From an uncultured Candidatus Saccharibacteria bacterium (GTDB taxonomy: Bacteria; Patescibacteriota; Saccharimonadia; Saccharimonadales; Saccharimonadaceae): a stretch of DNA of 32,499 nt. Below, in pieces: positions 19,777 through 29,078 of this stretch. The translations under genes were made by a program, and so were the position numbers. Under the pieces are notes generated by a model. It saw only the letters and a program-made list of their open reading frames with translations, searched no databases and was not told the DNA's origin. Every line of letters starts with the position of its first letter. The stretch's first letter is position 1. Location: positions 1-32,499 of the forward strand of contig CAMZAW010000005.1 in the NCBI GenBank assembly GCA_947304335.1, read 5' to 3'.

Positions 19777-19812
19777 TAACCCTCGCCCCAAAAACGGGCG
19801 GGGGTTATTTTT
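19777..19812 (+). terminator. Intrinsic terminator
   Basis: aaccctcgccc-caaaaa-cgggcgggggttattttt. Confidence 0.8.
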
Positions 19813-19922
19813 GTGCAAAACCTTGAAAAAATAAGGATAAGCATTATAATAATAAATAGTAGAGTTATAGAGTTACAAAAAATAAAACAAGAATAAACAT
19901 TAAAAATTGTTTAGGGGTAAGT

Positions 19923-22900
19923 GTGTCATACACTAAGTTTTGGCGCTGTGCCGTCAAAAGAGTTTTTGTACTGAGCGTGTTTTTTGCCGCTACGTTGATT
20001 CCTCTGAATGGGGAGGTTTTTGCCGACCCAGACGATGGCGCAACCCGTGCTAGTGATCCGACCGCCCAAGCATATCTTACTATTAATACCGCAGAAGCAA
20101 TTGAAGTCGCCGTAACACCAGGGGTATTTAATTCGGCATCATCAACGGTAGTTATCAGAACCAACAACTTCACTGGTTACACAATGGTATTTTCTACCGT
20201 AAATGCCAACACGGATCTCGTTCATACGCAAGATAGCTCCGCTACTATCCCAACCATCACCTTGCCATCTGGTAGAGATAGTATTCTCGCGAGTGAATTC
20301 TCTGGCGCCGAATACGGCTACAGCCTAAACGGCACCGACTACATGCCCGTCGTAAATGATGTCGTAAAAACTGGTAGCCGAGGGACCGACAGTTTTGGTC
20401 TTACCATCGGCGTACTCACCGAAACTAACACCTTGGCTGGCGATTACGAGCAAACTCTGACTATTACCGCAGTCGCCAACGCGCCATCCGTTTCAATAAC
20501 TTATAACCAAAACACCACCGACACTGTTACAAATTTGCCGGCTCAGGACGAATTTACGTTAAGCGATAATACGGTAACTATTTCCAATAAAACTCCAGTA
20601 CGCAGTGGTTATGATTTTATTGGCTGGGAAGATAGTGTAACAAATGAAATATTTATGCCGTCCGACACTTTCACTGCAGACACGACCATCGCCAATGTCA
20701 GAATTCTTAACGCGGTCTGGGAACTCCAATGTACTGGTATCTGCTATGACGGTAACGGAGACGACGGCACTGGCTCGATGGCGGCTCAAAACGTTGCAAC
20801 GGGAAACACAGCTACGCTAAGAGCACCAAACTTTAGAAAACCAGGCTACGGCTTTTTGGGTTGGAATACGAAGGCTGATGGCACTGGTATTTTGTATGGT
20901 CCAAACGAGACAATCCCGGTTACGCAGCCAGTTCGTCTTTGGCTTTATGCTACATGGATTGCACCAGAGCAGGGCGTAACATTACAAACCTTCAACAAAG
21001 AAGTAGAACCATATAGCTCTTACGAAAAAGGTACGGTTATCGCTCTTCGCGATGAACGCGATGGTAACGTTTATGCGGTTGCCAAACTCGCTGATGAAAA
21101 CTGGTGGATAACCGAAAACCTCCGTCTTAACCCTTCAGATGCAAACACCACGATCACTACGACGAATTCCAATAATCCATCATCGTCCTTTGTTCAAGAA
21201 CTCGAAACTACCTACAAAGGCCAAGACATTAGTCCGTGGAAGACTTGTAGCGTGAGCGATGCAGACTGCTACAACCAAATTTCCTACAGCGCAGACTTTA
21301 TTAATATGGGCAACCAATCAAGCCCAAACAGTATGCAATTAAACACTGCCTGGTATTCGTACGGCGTACTTTATAACTGGTACACTGCAAACGGCGGCGG
21401 CAGTGGCGATATTTGCCCGGCTGGCTGGCATCTCCCTACCGGCGGCAATGGTGAGTTTAGAAACCTAGATTTGGCTCTTGGCGGCAACGGCGAATCTCGC
21501 GGCGGCGCCAACGTTTCCGCTAACTGGCGTAAGGCTCCATATAACTTTACTTACGCAGGTTACATAGATGGCACTAGTAGCTGGACCGCTGGTTCAAACG
21601 GTAACTACTGGTCCAGTACGCCTGGCTACCGCTTAGTAATGTATAACGATAATCTCCGCCCAGGCACGGACTGGTGGTATATGGGTCGTGGCCACAGCGT
21701 GCGCTGTATTGCTAATTCATCCGTTAACTATACTCTAAGCTATGACGCCAACCAAGGTACCGACGCACCAAGCTCGCAGTCCGGCACTACGGTTTTGCAC
21801 TACTATAATTTTACAATCAGCAATTCTGCTCCAACCCGCAGCGGTTACAACTTCCTAGGTTGGTCAACGGATTCTTCCGCTACTGCTGCCGATTATCAAT
21901 CGGGAGCGGTAGTCACAGTTCACGAGAATACTATGCTTTATGCGGTCTGGGAAAAGATTTGCAACGGCGTTTGTTATGTTGGTAATTCGGATGATGGTAC
22001 CGGCACGATGCCAGACCAAAGCCCGAACTTTGACTCGACCGCCAGGCTGTGGGCGCCAAACTTCAGTAAACCAGGTTACGGCTTTGCTGGTTGGAACACT
22101 GAGCCAGACGGTACCGGCACCATGTATGGGCCAAACGAAAAAATCACTATGCCAGCCTCTGGCAAAATCTGGCTTTATGCAATCTGGGTAGAATCCACTG
22201 GCACTCTCCAGGGCTTCGATTGTAATACGCTTGCAAGCGGTGCCGTTACGGCTCTCACTGATACGCGCGACAATCAAACCTACGCTGTGGCTAAACTTGC
22301 CGACGGCAAATGCTGGATGACTGAAAACCTTCGCCTCAATCCACAAGACGCCAATACGACGATTGATAGTACGAATACCAACAATCCAAGCTCAGGCTTT
22401 GTTTCAACCATTGCAAATAATTACAAAGGAAATGAATCAGTAACGACTTGGAACACTTGTAACTATGCCGCTGCGAACTGTTTTAATCAGGTGTCCTTTA
22501 GCTCTGCCAACATCAACCGTGGGTATACCGCAAGTCCAACTACCAATAACCAAACCACATCTTGGTATGCATACGGCATGCTTTATAACTGGTACACCGC
22601 CACTACTGGATACGGCACATACAATATGAGTAGCGGAACCACGGCGGGCGACATTTGTCCGTCCGGTTGGCACTTACCGCATGGTAAGACCGGCAATGAT
22701 CTCGAAGTCTTAAGTAACGCCCTAGCTGACGCCGGCGTTGCTAACTCGTGGAAAAACTATCCAAACAACTTTGTCCTTAATGGGTACTACTATGGCGCGA
22801 ATGCAACGAACCGAAATTCTTTCGGGTATTATTGGGCGGCTACAGCATTTAACCCAGGGTATAATTCGTCACATAATATTACCATATACGGTAATAGCGA

Positions 22901-24233
22901 CGAGGCTGTCTACAATACATTTAACAGGTCAAATGGTGCAGCTGTCCGCTGCCTCGTGGAGCCAACATCAACATTCACTTTGTCGTATGATGCGAATGGT
23001 GGCGAAGGTGAACCAGCAGATCAATCGGCAACTGATATATTTACTGGCCACACCTTTACTATTAGTTCTACCGCCCCAACTCGTAGCGGATACGGATTCC
23101 TTGGCTGGTCTACTGACTCTTCCGCGACAGCTGCCGACTACCAACCAAGCGGGAGTATTACTGTGACTGATGCCGAAACCACCCTTTACGCCGTGTGGGA
23201 AGAACTTGGTATCGTTTATCACGGCAATGGTGATGACGGAATTGGCACGATGGATAAGCAGGCCGCCGAACCAAACAGTGAAGTAATGCTTGACGCCTCC
23301 AATTTCTCGCGCTCAGGTTATGGTTTTGCCGGTTGGAATACCAAATCCGACGGCACAGGCACACTGTATGGGCCGAACCAAACTATTACAATGCCAGGAA
23401 ATGGCAAGCTCGATCTTTATGCGCATTGGGTAGCTTCAGCTGGCGATTTGCAATCGTTTGACTGTAGTACTTTAACCGCTGGAGCCATTACGGCTCTCAC
23501 GGATACTCGTGATAACCAAACCTACGCCGTTTCCAAACTCGCCGACGGCAAGTGTTGGATGATTGAGAACCTGCGTCTCGATCTATCTAATACCAGCATT
23601 ACCATTACAGCCAATAATACCAATAGTTCAGATTCTACTTTCATAACAGCAGCTAATAATCATCCAGCCAGCACAGATTCTTGGTGCGCAGCCAGTAATT
23701 CCACTTGTAGTAATCAGATTGTCTATAACAACAACAATATAACCCGTGCAGATGCTGATGCACACTACAGCTATGGTGTTTATTACAACTGGTATACCGC
23801 CACCGCCGGCAACGGTCTCTATGAAACAGCTAGCAGGGATGCGATTGGCGATATCTGCCCAGCCGGTTGGCACTTGCCTACTGGCGCTGAGTCGAGTTCG
23901 CCTGAGTTTGGCGCACTCAGCAATGCCCTCGGTGGTTACACGAACGCCAACGGCGCGGCATGGAATATGAATAATTCCACGACTCCAACCGGCACCGAGA
24001 TGTCCGAGATTCTTCGCACCGCTCCAAATAACTTCATGTATTCTGGTTTTTACTTTAGCGAATCTAGCGGCTCATCAATACGTAATCGTGGTATCAAAGG
24101 ATATTACTGGACGACTAGAGCATTTGGTTCGTATGGCGCACGTCTTTTGTCCATAGACGACACGGCAGTAAACCCAGGTACAGCTACCGACTCTAAATAT
24201 GATGGAGCCCCAGTTCGCTGCCTCGCTAATTAA
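19923..24233 (+). CDS. Large secreted protein with InlB B-repeat (Listeria-Bacteroides) and FISUMP domains
   Basis: 1436 aa; hydrophobic N-terminus ending ..GEVFADPDD; three DICP(A/S)GWHLP FISUMP blocks and six InlB-B-type blocks (..GYGFLGWSTDSSATAADY..LYAVW). Confidence 0.85.
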   Translation: MSYTKFWRCAVKRVFVLSVFFAATLIPLNGEVFADPDDGATRASDPTAQAYLTINTAEAIEVAVTPGVFNSASSTVVIRTNNFTGYTMVFSTVNANTDLVHTQDSSATIPTITLPSGRDSILASEFSGAEYGYSLNGTDYMPVVNDVVKTGSRGTDSFGLTIGVLTETNTLAGDYEQTLTITAVANAPSVSITYNQNTTDTVTNLPAQDEFTLSDNTVTISNKTPVRSGYDFIGWEDSVTNEIFMPSDTFTADTTIANVRILNAVWELQCTGICYDGNGDDGTGSMAAQNVATGNTATLRAPNFRKPGYGFLGWNTKADGTGILYGPNETIPVTQPVRLWLYATWIAPEQGVTLQTFNKEVEPYSSYEKGTVIALRDERDGNVYAVAKLADENWWITENLRLNPSDANTTITTTNSNNPSSSFVQELETTYKGQDISPWKTCSVSDADCYNQISYSADFINMGNQSSPNSMQLNTAWYSYGVLYNWYTANGGGSGDICPAGWHLPTGGNGEFRNLDLALGGNGESRGGANVSANWRKAPYNFTYAGYIDGTSSWTAGSNGNYWSSTPGYRLVMYNDNLRPGTDWWYMGRGHSVRCIANSSVNYTLSYDANQGTDAPSSQSGTTVLHYYNFTISNSAPTRSGYNFLGWSTDSSATAADYQSGAVVTVHENTMLYAVWEKICNGVCYVGNSDDGTGTMPDQSPNFDSTARLWAPNFSKPGYGFAGWNTEPDGTGTMYGPNEKITMPASGKIWLYAIWVESTGTLQGFDCNTLASGAVTALTDTRDNQTYAVAKLADGKCWMTENLRLNPQDANTTIDSTNTNNPSSGFVSTIANNYKGNESVTTWNTCNYAAANCFNQVSFSSANINRGYTASPTTNNQTTSWYAYGMLYNWYTATTGYGTYNMSSGTTAGDICPSGWHLPHGKTGNDLEVLSNALADAGVANSWKNYPNNFVLNGYYYGANATNRNSFGYYWAATAFNPGYNSSHNITIYGNSDEAVYNTFNRSNGAAVRCLVEPTSTFTLSYDANGGEGEPADQSATDIFTGHTFTISSTAPTRSGYGFLGWSTDSSATAADYQPSGSITVTDAETTLYAVWEELGIVYHGNGDDGIGTMDKQAAEPNSEVMLDASNFSRSGYGFAGWNTKSDGTGTLYGPNQTITMPGNGKLDLYAHWVASAGDLQSFDCSTLTAGAITALTDTRDNQTYAVSKLADGKCWMIENLRLDLSNTSITITANNTNSSDSTFITAANNHPASTDSWCAASNSTCSNQIVYNNNNITRADADAHYSYGVYYNWYTATAGNGLYETASRDAIGDICPAGWHLPTGAESSSPEFGALSNALGGYTNANGAAWNMNNSTTPTGTEMSEILRTAPNNFMYSGFYFSESSGSSIRNRGIKGYYWTTRAFGSYGARLLSIDDTAVNPGTATDSKYDGAPVRCLAN

Positions 24234-24278
24234 ATGATTGAATATAAAAGGAAAGGATAACGAATAATCAACAAAAAA

Positions 24279-24345
24279 GGAGAGGACGCTCGCAGAAGCT
24301 CGCTATCCGCCTACGGCGGGCGAACTCCTCGGAGTTCGCCTCTCC
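24279..24345 (+). repeat. Multi-hairpin palindromic element
   Basis: Outer GGAGAGG...CCTCTCC enclosing CCGCC-tac-GGCGG and CGAACTCC-tc-GGAGTTCG. Confidence 0.7.
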
Positions 24346-24358
24346 TGCAAAAATAATC

Positions 24359-24400
24359 AAAGAAATAAAAACAACCCTCGCGGGTTCTTTTTATTTCTTT
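24359..24400. terminator. Bidirectional terminator between the FISUMP gene and tRNA-Glu
   Basis: aaagaaataaaaacaaccc-tcgc-gggttctttttatttcttt, 19-bp stem with one mismatch. Confidence 0.8.
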
Positions 24401-24474
24401 GGTGATCTCGAGGAGAGTCGAACTCCTATTGACGGGATGAAAACCCGTTGTACTAACCGTTATACTACGAGACC
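24400..24474 (-). tRNA. tRNA-Glu (anticodon UUC), CCA encoded
   Basis: Reverse complement ggtctcg..cgagatcacca; anticodon loop ttttcat in acggg/cccgt; T-loop ttcgact. Confidence 0.93.
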
Positions 24475-24510
24475 ATAGTTAGTTAACATGATATATTATA
24501 TTAGATTTAC

Positions 24511-24948
24511 CTAAAAATTGCAAGAGTATTTGTATTCTACGTGGTAATTGGTCTTGCCATATGGAGCGTCTGGAATGATGCGCACCGATGTGGCGTTGAT
24601 GTCGCAATAGCGGCCAATTTCGTCGACTTCGTCGGCGTGTTTACCGTTTTCATACAGCAACAACTGCCTCAAAGGCACTTCCGAAAAACCGTGTTCGCTG
24701 TATTTTCCCATCAGGGTTTCGCGGTTTCTTTCTGGAATCGAGCTAGTAAATTTGTCAAAATAATACTCTTCATAATACTCGTGCGCGAGGGCCTCGATGC
24801 GACCTTTAATGCGCTGTTCTGGGGTAGAGAATAAGCTAACCAATGTAACTACCGTCACCAAAATCACACAAATCACAATAATTATCATCGTGGTTTTGCG
24901 AGAAATTTTCACTAATTTATTTAGACGTTTGATGCATGGCCTAGTCAT
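24511..24948 (-). CDS. Hypothetical single-TM anchored protein
   Basis: ORF 145 aa; TTMIIIVICVILVTVVTLVSLF TM; TAAGAT box 6 nt before ATG. Confidence 0.65.
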   Translation of the reverse strand: MTRPCIKRLNKLVKISRKTTMIIIVICVILVTVVTLVSLFSTPEQRIKGRIEALAHEYYEEYYFDKFTSSIPERNRETLMGKYSEHGFSEVPLRQLLLYENGKHADEVDEIGRYCDINATSVRIIPDAPYGKTNYHVEYKYSCNF

Positions 24949-24992
24949 AACACCATCTTATCATAACATCTGACTTATGGTAATATATAACT

Positions 24993-26426
24993 ATGAGCAA
25001 ACTATTTAAACGTACCAAAATTCTAGCAACTATCGGGCCAGCTGTTGACTCCCCAGAAAAAATCGAAGAAATTATTATGGCCGGCGTGAATGCCTGCCGC
25101 CTTAACTGTTCCCACGGTTCCGACGAAGAACGCGCCCGCCACATTGGCTGGATCCGCGCCGCCGCTGCCAAAAAAGGCCGTTCTGTTGCGATTTTGCAAG
25201 ATTTGCAAGGGCCAAAAATCCGCCTTGGCATGCTTAAAGATAACCACCTAGATTTGAAAAAAGGCGATGAGCTAATCCTGGATTCTGCGCTCGAGAATCA
25301 CGACGGTGGGCTCACGGTCCCAGTGCAATACAATCTCGCCAGTAAGGTCAAGCCGGGTGAACCAATCTTCATGTTTGACGGCAAAATCAAAAGCCACGTC
25401 GTAGAAATTGTTTCCGACACTGCTATCAAAGTTGAAATCGAAAACGAAGGCTTCATTATGTCTAAAAAAGGCCTCAATCTTCCTGATACTGATTTTGGCG
25501 GCGATATTTTAACTCAGAAAGATCTCGACGATATTAAATTTGGTGCCGAACACGACTTTGATTATGTGGCGCTTTCATTTGTACAGAGCGCCAGTGACAT
25601 CGAAAAACTCAAACAGATTTTGTTGTCGCACGGTTCAACTGCTAAAGTAATCGCCAAAATTGAAACCAAAAAAGCCATCGAAACTGACGAAGCTTTGGAA
25701 GCTATCGTCAAAGCTGCCGATGGTATCATGGTGGCACGTGGCGACATGGCTGTCGAAGCTGGCGCCGAAGTTGTACCAATCGTCCAACGCAAACTCATCG
25801 CCCTTTGCCGCGCCAATTCCAAGCTTTGTATTGTGGCAACCCAAATGCTTAGCTCCATGGTAGATAATCCAGAACCAACTCGTGCTGAAGTTTCCGACGT
25901 AGCTATCGCCGTTATCCAAGGTGCCGACGTAGTGATGCTTTCCGATGAAACCGCGAACGGCAAATATCCACTCGAGACCGTGCAAGAAATGAAGAAAGTG
26001 ATTTTGTATGCGCAAAATCATTCTAGAGTTGCTACGATTTCGCAAGCTCCAACTGGTGACTTTGAAGTTTATAACGCAATTTCGCACGCTGCGGCTCGCC
26101 TCGCCGAAACCATTGATGCCGACGTGATTGTTTGCCAAACCAAATCTGGCACCACTTCGCGCTCAATCGCTGCGCAACGTCCAAACGTGCCAATCGTTTC
26201 CGTTACTGACAATGCACGCGTGGCCAACCAACTTGCTATGATTTATGCCAACACGGCATTTGTGCGCGAGTATTCCGATAATTACGGCTACGACTTAGCC
26301 AAAGAACTCAAAGAAAGTGGTTACATTCACACTAAAGACGGCAAAAAAGATTTGCTCGCAGTAATCGTTTCGGGTGGCAAAGATAAAATCGGCGGCACCG
26401 ACACCATTCAGGTCCGCTACGTTTAA
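24993..26426 (+). CDS. pyk: Pyruvate kinase
   Basis: ORF 477 aa; TKILATIGPAVDSPEKI, CRLNCSHGS, MVARGDMAVE, ATQMLSSMVDNPEPTRAEVSDVA. Confidence 0.97.
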   Translation: MSKLFKRTKILATIGPAVDSPEKIEEIIMAGVNACRLNCSHGSDEERARHIGWIRAAAAKKGRSVAILQDLQGPKIRLGMLKDNHLDLKKGDELILDSALENHDGGLTVPVQYNLASKVKPGEPIFMFDGKIKSHVVEIVSDTAIKVEIENEGFIMSKKGLNLPDTDFGGDILTQKDLDDIKFGAEHDFDYVALSFVQSASDIEKLKQILLSHGSTAKVIAKIETKKAIETDEALEAIVKAADGIMVARGDMAVEAGAEVVPIVQRKLIALCRANSKLCIVATQMLSSMVDNPEPTRAEVSDVAIAVIQGADVVMLSDETANGKYPLETVQEMKKVILYAQNHSRVATISQAPTGDFEVYNAISHAAARLAETIDADVIVCQTKSGTTSRSIAAQRPNVPIVSVTDNARVANQLAMIYANTAFVREYSDNYGYDLAKELKESGYIHTKDGKKDLLAVIVSGGKDKIGGTDTIQVRYV

Positions 26427-26434
26427 GGAGGATT

Positions 26435-27487
26435 ATGAATTTAAAAACCATTCGCGACGTCAATGTCAAAGACAAAACCGTACTTATGCGCGTTGATTAC
26501 AACGTGCCAATCAAAAACGGTGAAGTTGAAAGTGATTTAAGAATTTCTGCAAGCCTACCAACTATTCAATTTTTGCTGGATGGTGGCGCCAAAAAAGTGG
26601 TCCTGATTTCACATCTTGGCCGCCCAGAAGGGAAAGAGGACCCAGAATTTAGCTTGAAGCCAGCCGTTGAATGTTTGCGCGCGCTCTTGCCAGGCCCTGA
26701 AATTGGCTTTTATGAAATGGAAAAAGGCCAACACCTAGCTGAGCTCTCAAATTGCCGCGTGGCCTTGCTCGAAAACCTTCGTTTTGATCCGCGTGAAGAA
26801 GCCAACGACACCGAGTTTGCTAAAGAAATCGTTGATTTTACTGGCGCTGAGACTTTCGTACAAGATGGTTTTGCCGTGGTGCACCGCGCCCACGCTTCTA
26901 CGGATGCAATTACCAAACTTTTACCTTCCTACGCCGGCCTTCTTTTAGAAAAGGAAATTAATGGGCTTTCTAAAGTAATTAATAATCCAGAGCGCCCACT
27001 TCTCATGGTTATTGGTGGTGCCAAAGTCGAAGACAAAGCTCCATTAATTGAGAAGTTTGTTGGTCTTGCCGACCAAATTGCCGTGGGTGGCAAAATCGCT
27101 GCCGATGGCTACACAAATTCGTCCGACAAGATCTACGTTGCTGATGATTTTGATGAAGACACGACTGGTGCCAAACTAGACGTTGGCCCATCCAGTACCG
27201 TTAAAATTGCTGAAATGATTCAGGGCGCCAAAACCGTAGTTTGGAACGGCCTACTCGGAAAGGCTGAAGACGCTGCTTACGCCACATCGTCTACCATCGT
27301 GGCGGAATTAATGGGCGAAAGTGCCGACAAAACTACCGTGGTTTGTGGCGGCGATACTACCGGATTTGTAGAACAAATGATGCTAGAGCACCCGCAACTT
27401 AAATATTCACTCGTTTCTACGGGTGGTGGCGCGGCGCTCGAATTCTTGCTCGGCAACGACCTGCCGGGTCTCGCCGGTTTGAAGTAA
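26435..27487 (+). CDS. pgk: Phosphoglycerate kinase, short form
   Basis: ORF 350 aa; LMRVDYNVP, SHLGRPEG, HRAHAST, GGAKVEDK, GGGAALEFL; SD AAGGAGG. Confidence 0.93.
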   Translation: MNLKTIRDVNVKDKTVLMRVDYNVPIKNGEVESDLRISASLPTIQFLLDGGAKKVVLISHLGRPEGKEDPEFSLKPAVECLRALLPGPEIGFYEMEKGQHLAELSNCRVALLENLRFDPREEANDTEFAKEIVDFTGAETFVQDGFAVVHRAHASTDAITKLLPSYAGLLLEKEINGLSKVINNPERPLLMVIGGAKVEDKAPLIEKFVGLADQIAVGGKIAADGYTNSSDKIYVADDFDEDTTGAKLDVGPSSTVKIAEMIQGAKTVVWNGLLGKAEDAAYATSSTIVAELMGESADKTTVVCGGDTTGFVEQMMLEHPQLKYSLVSTGGGAALEFLLGNDLPGLAGLK

Positions 27488-27491
27488 AATA

Positions 27492-27520
27492 TTCACACCG
27501 TGATATATTTGTGGTATAAT
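27492..27520 (+). promoter_or_regulatory. Promoter for the HTH-MurA gene, predicted leaderless
   Basis: TTCACA - 17 bp - TATAAT, 7 nt before the ATG. Confidence 0.65.
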
Positions 27521-27527
27521 ATTTTGT

Positions 27528-29078
27528 ATGAAAAAACCAAAGACCTACCAACAAGTAATTGGTGAAACCATCGAACAAATGCGCCTTGAAAAAGGCTGGA
27601 CGCAGGGCGAACTTGCCGCTGCCGTTGGTTCATCACAGTCTGCAATTCACCGCATCGAAAAAGGCGGCCAAAATATTTCGCTTGAAATGATTAAAAAGCT
27701 TTCCGAAGCTCTTGGCAACCAAATTCTCTCTATTAACGACTCCGTTTCGCAGAGTTTTCGTATTCGCGGCGGTAAAGAACTCGCCGGCGAAATTACTGTT
27801 AACACTTCCAAAAATGCAGCCGTTGCTTTGCTTTGTGCGGCGCTTCTAAACTCCGGCAAAACCATTTTGCACCGCGTTGCTCGCATCGAAGAGGTCTTTC
27901 GTATTATTGAAGTTTTGGAATCGATTGGCGTAAAATGCCACTGGCAAAATCGTCATCGCGACCTTGAAATTATATCACCCCGCGAATTGAAATTGGACCA
28001 AATGAACATTGAAGCCGCGCGTAAAACCCGCTCCATCATTATGTTCCTTGGTCCGCTGCTTCATTTTTACAAAAAATTCGAAATTCCGTATGCTGGTGGC
28101 TGCTCACTTGGCACCCGCACAGTCGAGCCGCACCTTAAGGCTTTGGAAAGTTTCGGTCTCCAGGTTGATGCTACCAAAAATAGTGGTTTTTACAGTGTAG
28201 AAGTCGACCAAAAAATCCTGAGAAAAAATATTGATCGCCGCATCATCCTTACCGAACGTGGCGACACCGTAACTGAAAACATTTTGATGGCCGCCGCGCT
28301 TTGTCCGGGCAAAACCACCATCGTGGGCGCCTCACCAAACTACATGGTGCAAGATGTTTGCTTCTTCCTCGAAAAACTCGGTGTTAAAATCAGCGGTATC
28401 GGCACCACGACCTTAGTTGTGCGTGGTCGCCAAAGATTTAATACTGACGTCGAATATTACATTTCCGAAGACCCAATCGAAGCCATGTCGTTTATTGCCG
28501 CTGCGTTTGCTACACATTCCGAAATTACATTGCTTCGCGCGCCAATCGAATTTCTCGAAGTCGAGCTTGAAGTGTTGAAAAACATGAATGCAAAATTCGA
28601 AATCAGCGAAGAGTATTTGTCCAACAACGGCCGCACGCGTCTCGTCGATTTGACCGTTAAAAAATCCGACCTCGTGGCACCAATCGATAAAATTCACCCA
28701 ATGCCATTCCCGGGCCTTAATATCGACAACCTGCCATTCTTCTCGGTGATTGCCGCCGTGGCGGAAGGCCGCACTTTGATTCACGACTGGGTATTTGAAA
28801 ACCGCGCCATTTATACAGCTGAACTTGCGAACTTAAATGCAAAAGTCGAGTTGCTTGACGCTCACCGCATTTATGTGGAGGGTCCAACCAACTGGCACGC
28901 CGCCGAGCTCGTGGCTCCACAAGCTTTGCGTCCGGCTGTCGTGATTTTGATCGCGATGCTTGCCGCACCTGGCACTTCAATTCTCCGCAACGTCTACCCG
29001 ATTAACCGCGGCTACCAAGATTTCGCCGCCAGATTAAGACATTTAGGTGCAGATATTTCACCACTCACTGGTATTTAA
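27528..29078 (+). CDS. murA: XRE-type HTH domain fused to UDP-GlcNAc 1-carboxyvinyltransferase (MurA)-like domain
   Basis: ORF 516 aa; HTH IEQMRLEKGWTQGELAAAVGSSQSAIHRIEKG; MurA-like FRIRGGKELAGEITVNTSKNAA, YAGGCSLGTRTVEPHL, FPGLNIDNLPFF, INRGYQDFAARLRHLGA. Confidence 0.85.
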   Translation: MKKPKTYQQVIGETIEQMRLEKGWTQGELAAAVGSSQSAIHRIEKGGQNISLEMIKKLSEALGNQILSINDSVSQSFRIRGGKELAGEITVNTSKNAAVALLCAALLNSGKTILHRVARIEEVFRIIEVLESIGVKCHWQNRHRDLEIISPRELKLDQMNIEAARKTRSIIMFLGPLLHFYKKFEIPYAGGCSLGTRTVEPHLKALESFGLQVDATKNSGFYSVEVDQKILRKNIDRRIILTERGDTVTENILMAAALCPGKTTIVGASPNYMVQDVCFFLEKLGVKISGIGTTTLVVRGRQRFNTDVEYYISEDPIEAMSFIAAAFATHSEITLLRAPIEFLEVELEVLKNMNAKFEISEEYLSNNGRTRLVDLTVKKSDLVAPIDKIHPMPFPGLNIDNLPFFSVIAAVAEGRTLIHDWVFENRAIYTAELANLNAKVELLDAHRIYVEGPTNWHAAELVAPQALRPAVVILIAMLAAPGTSILRNVYPINRGYQDFAARLRHLGADISPLTGI

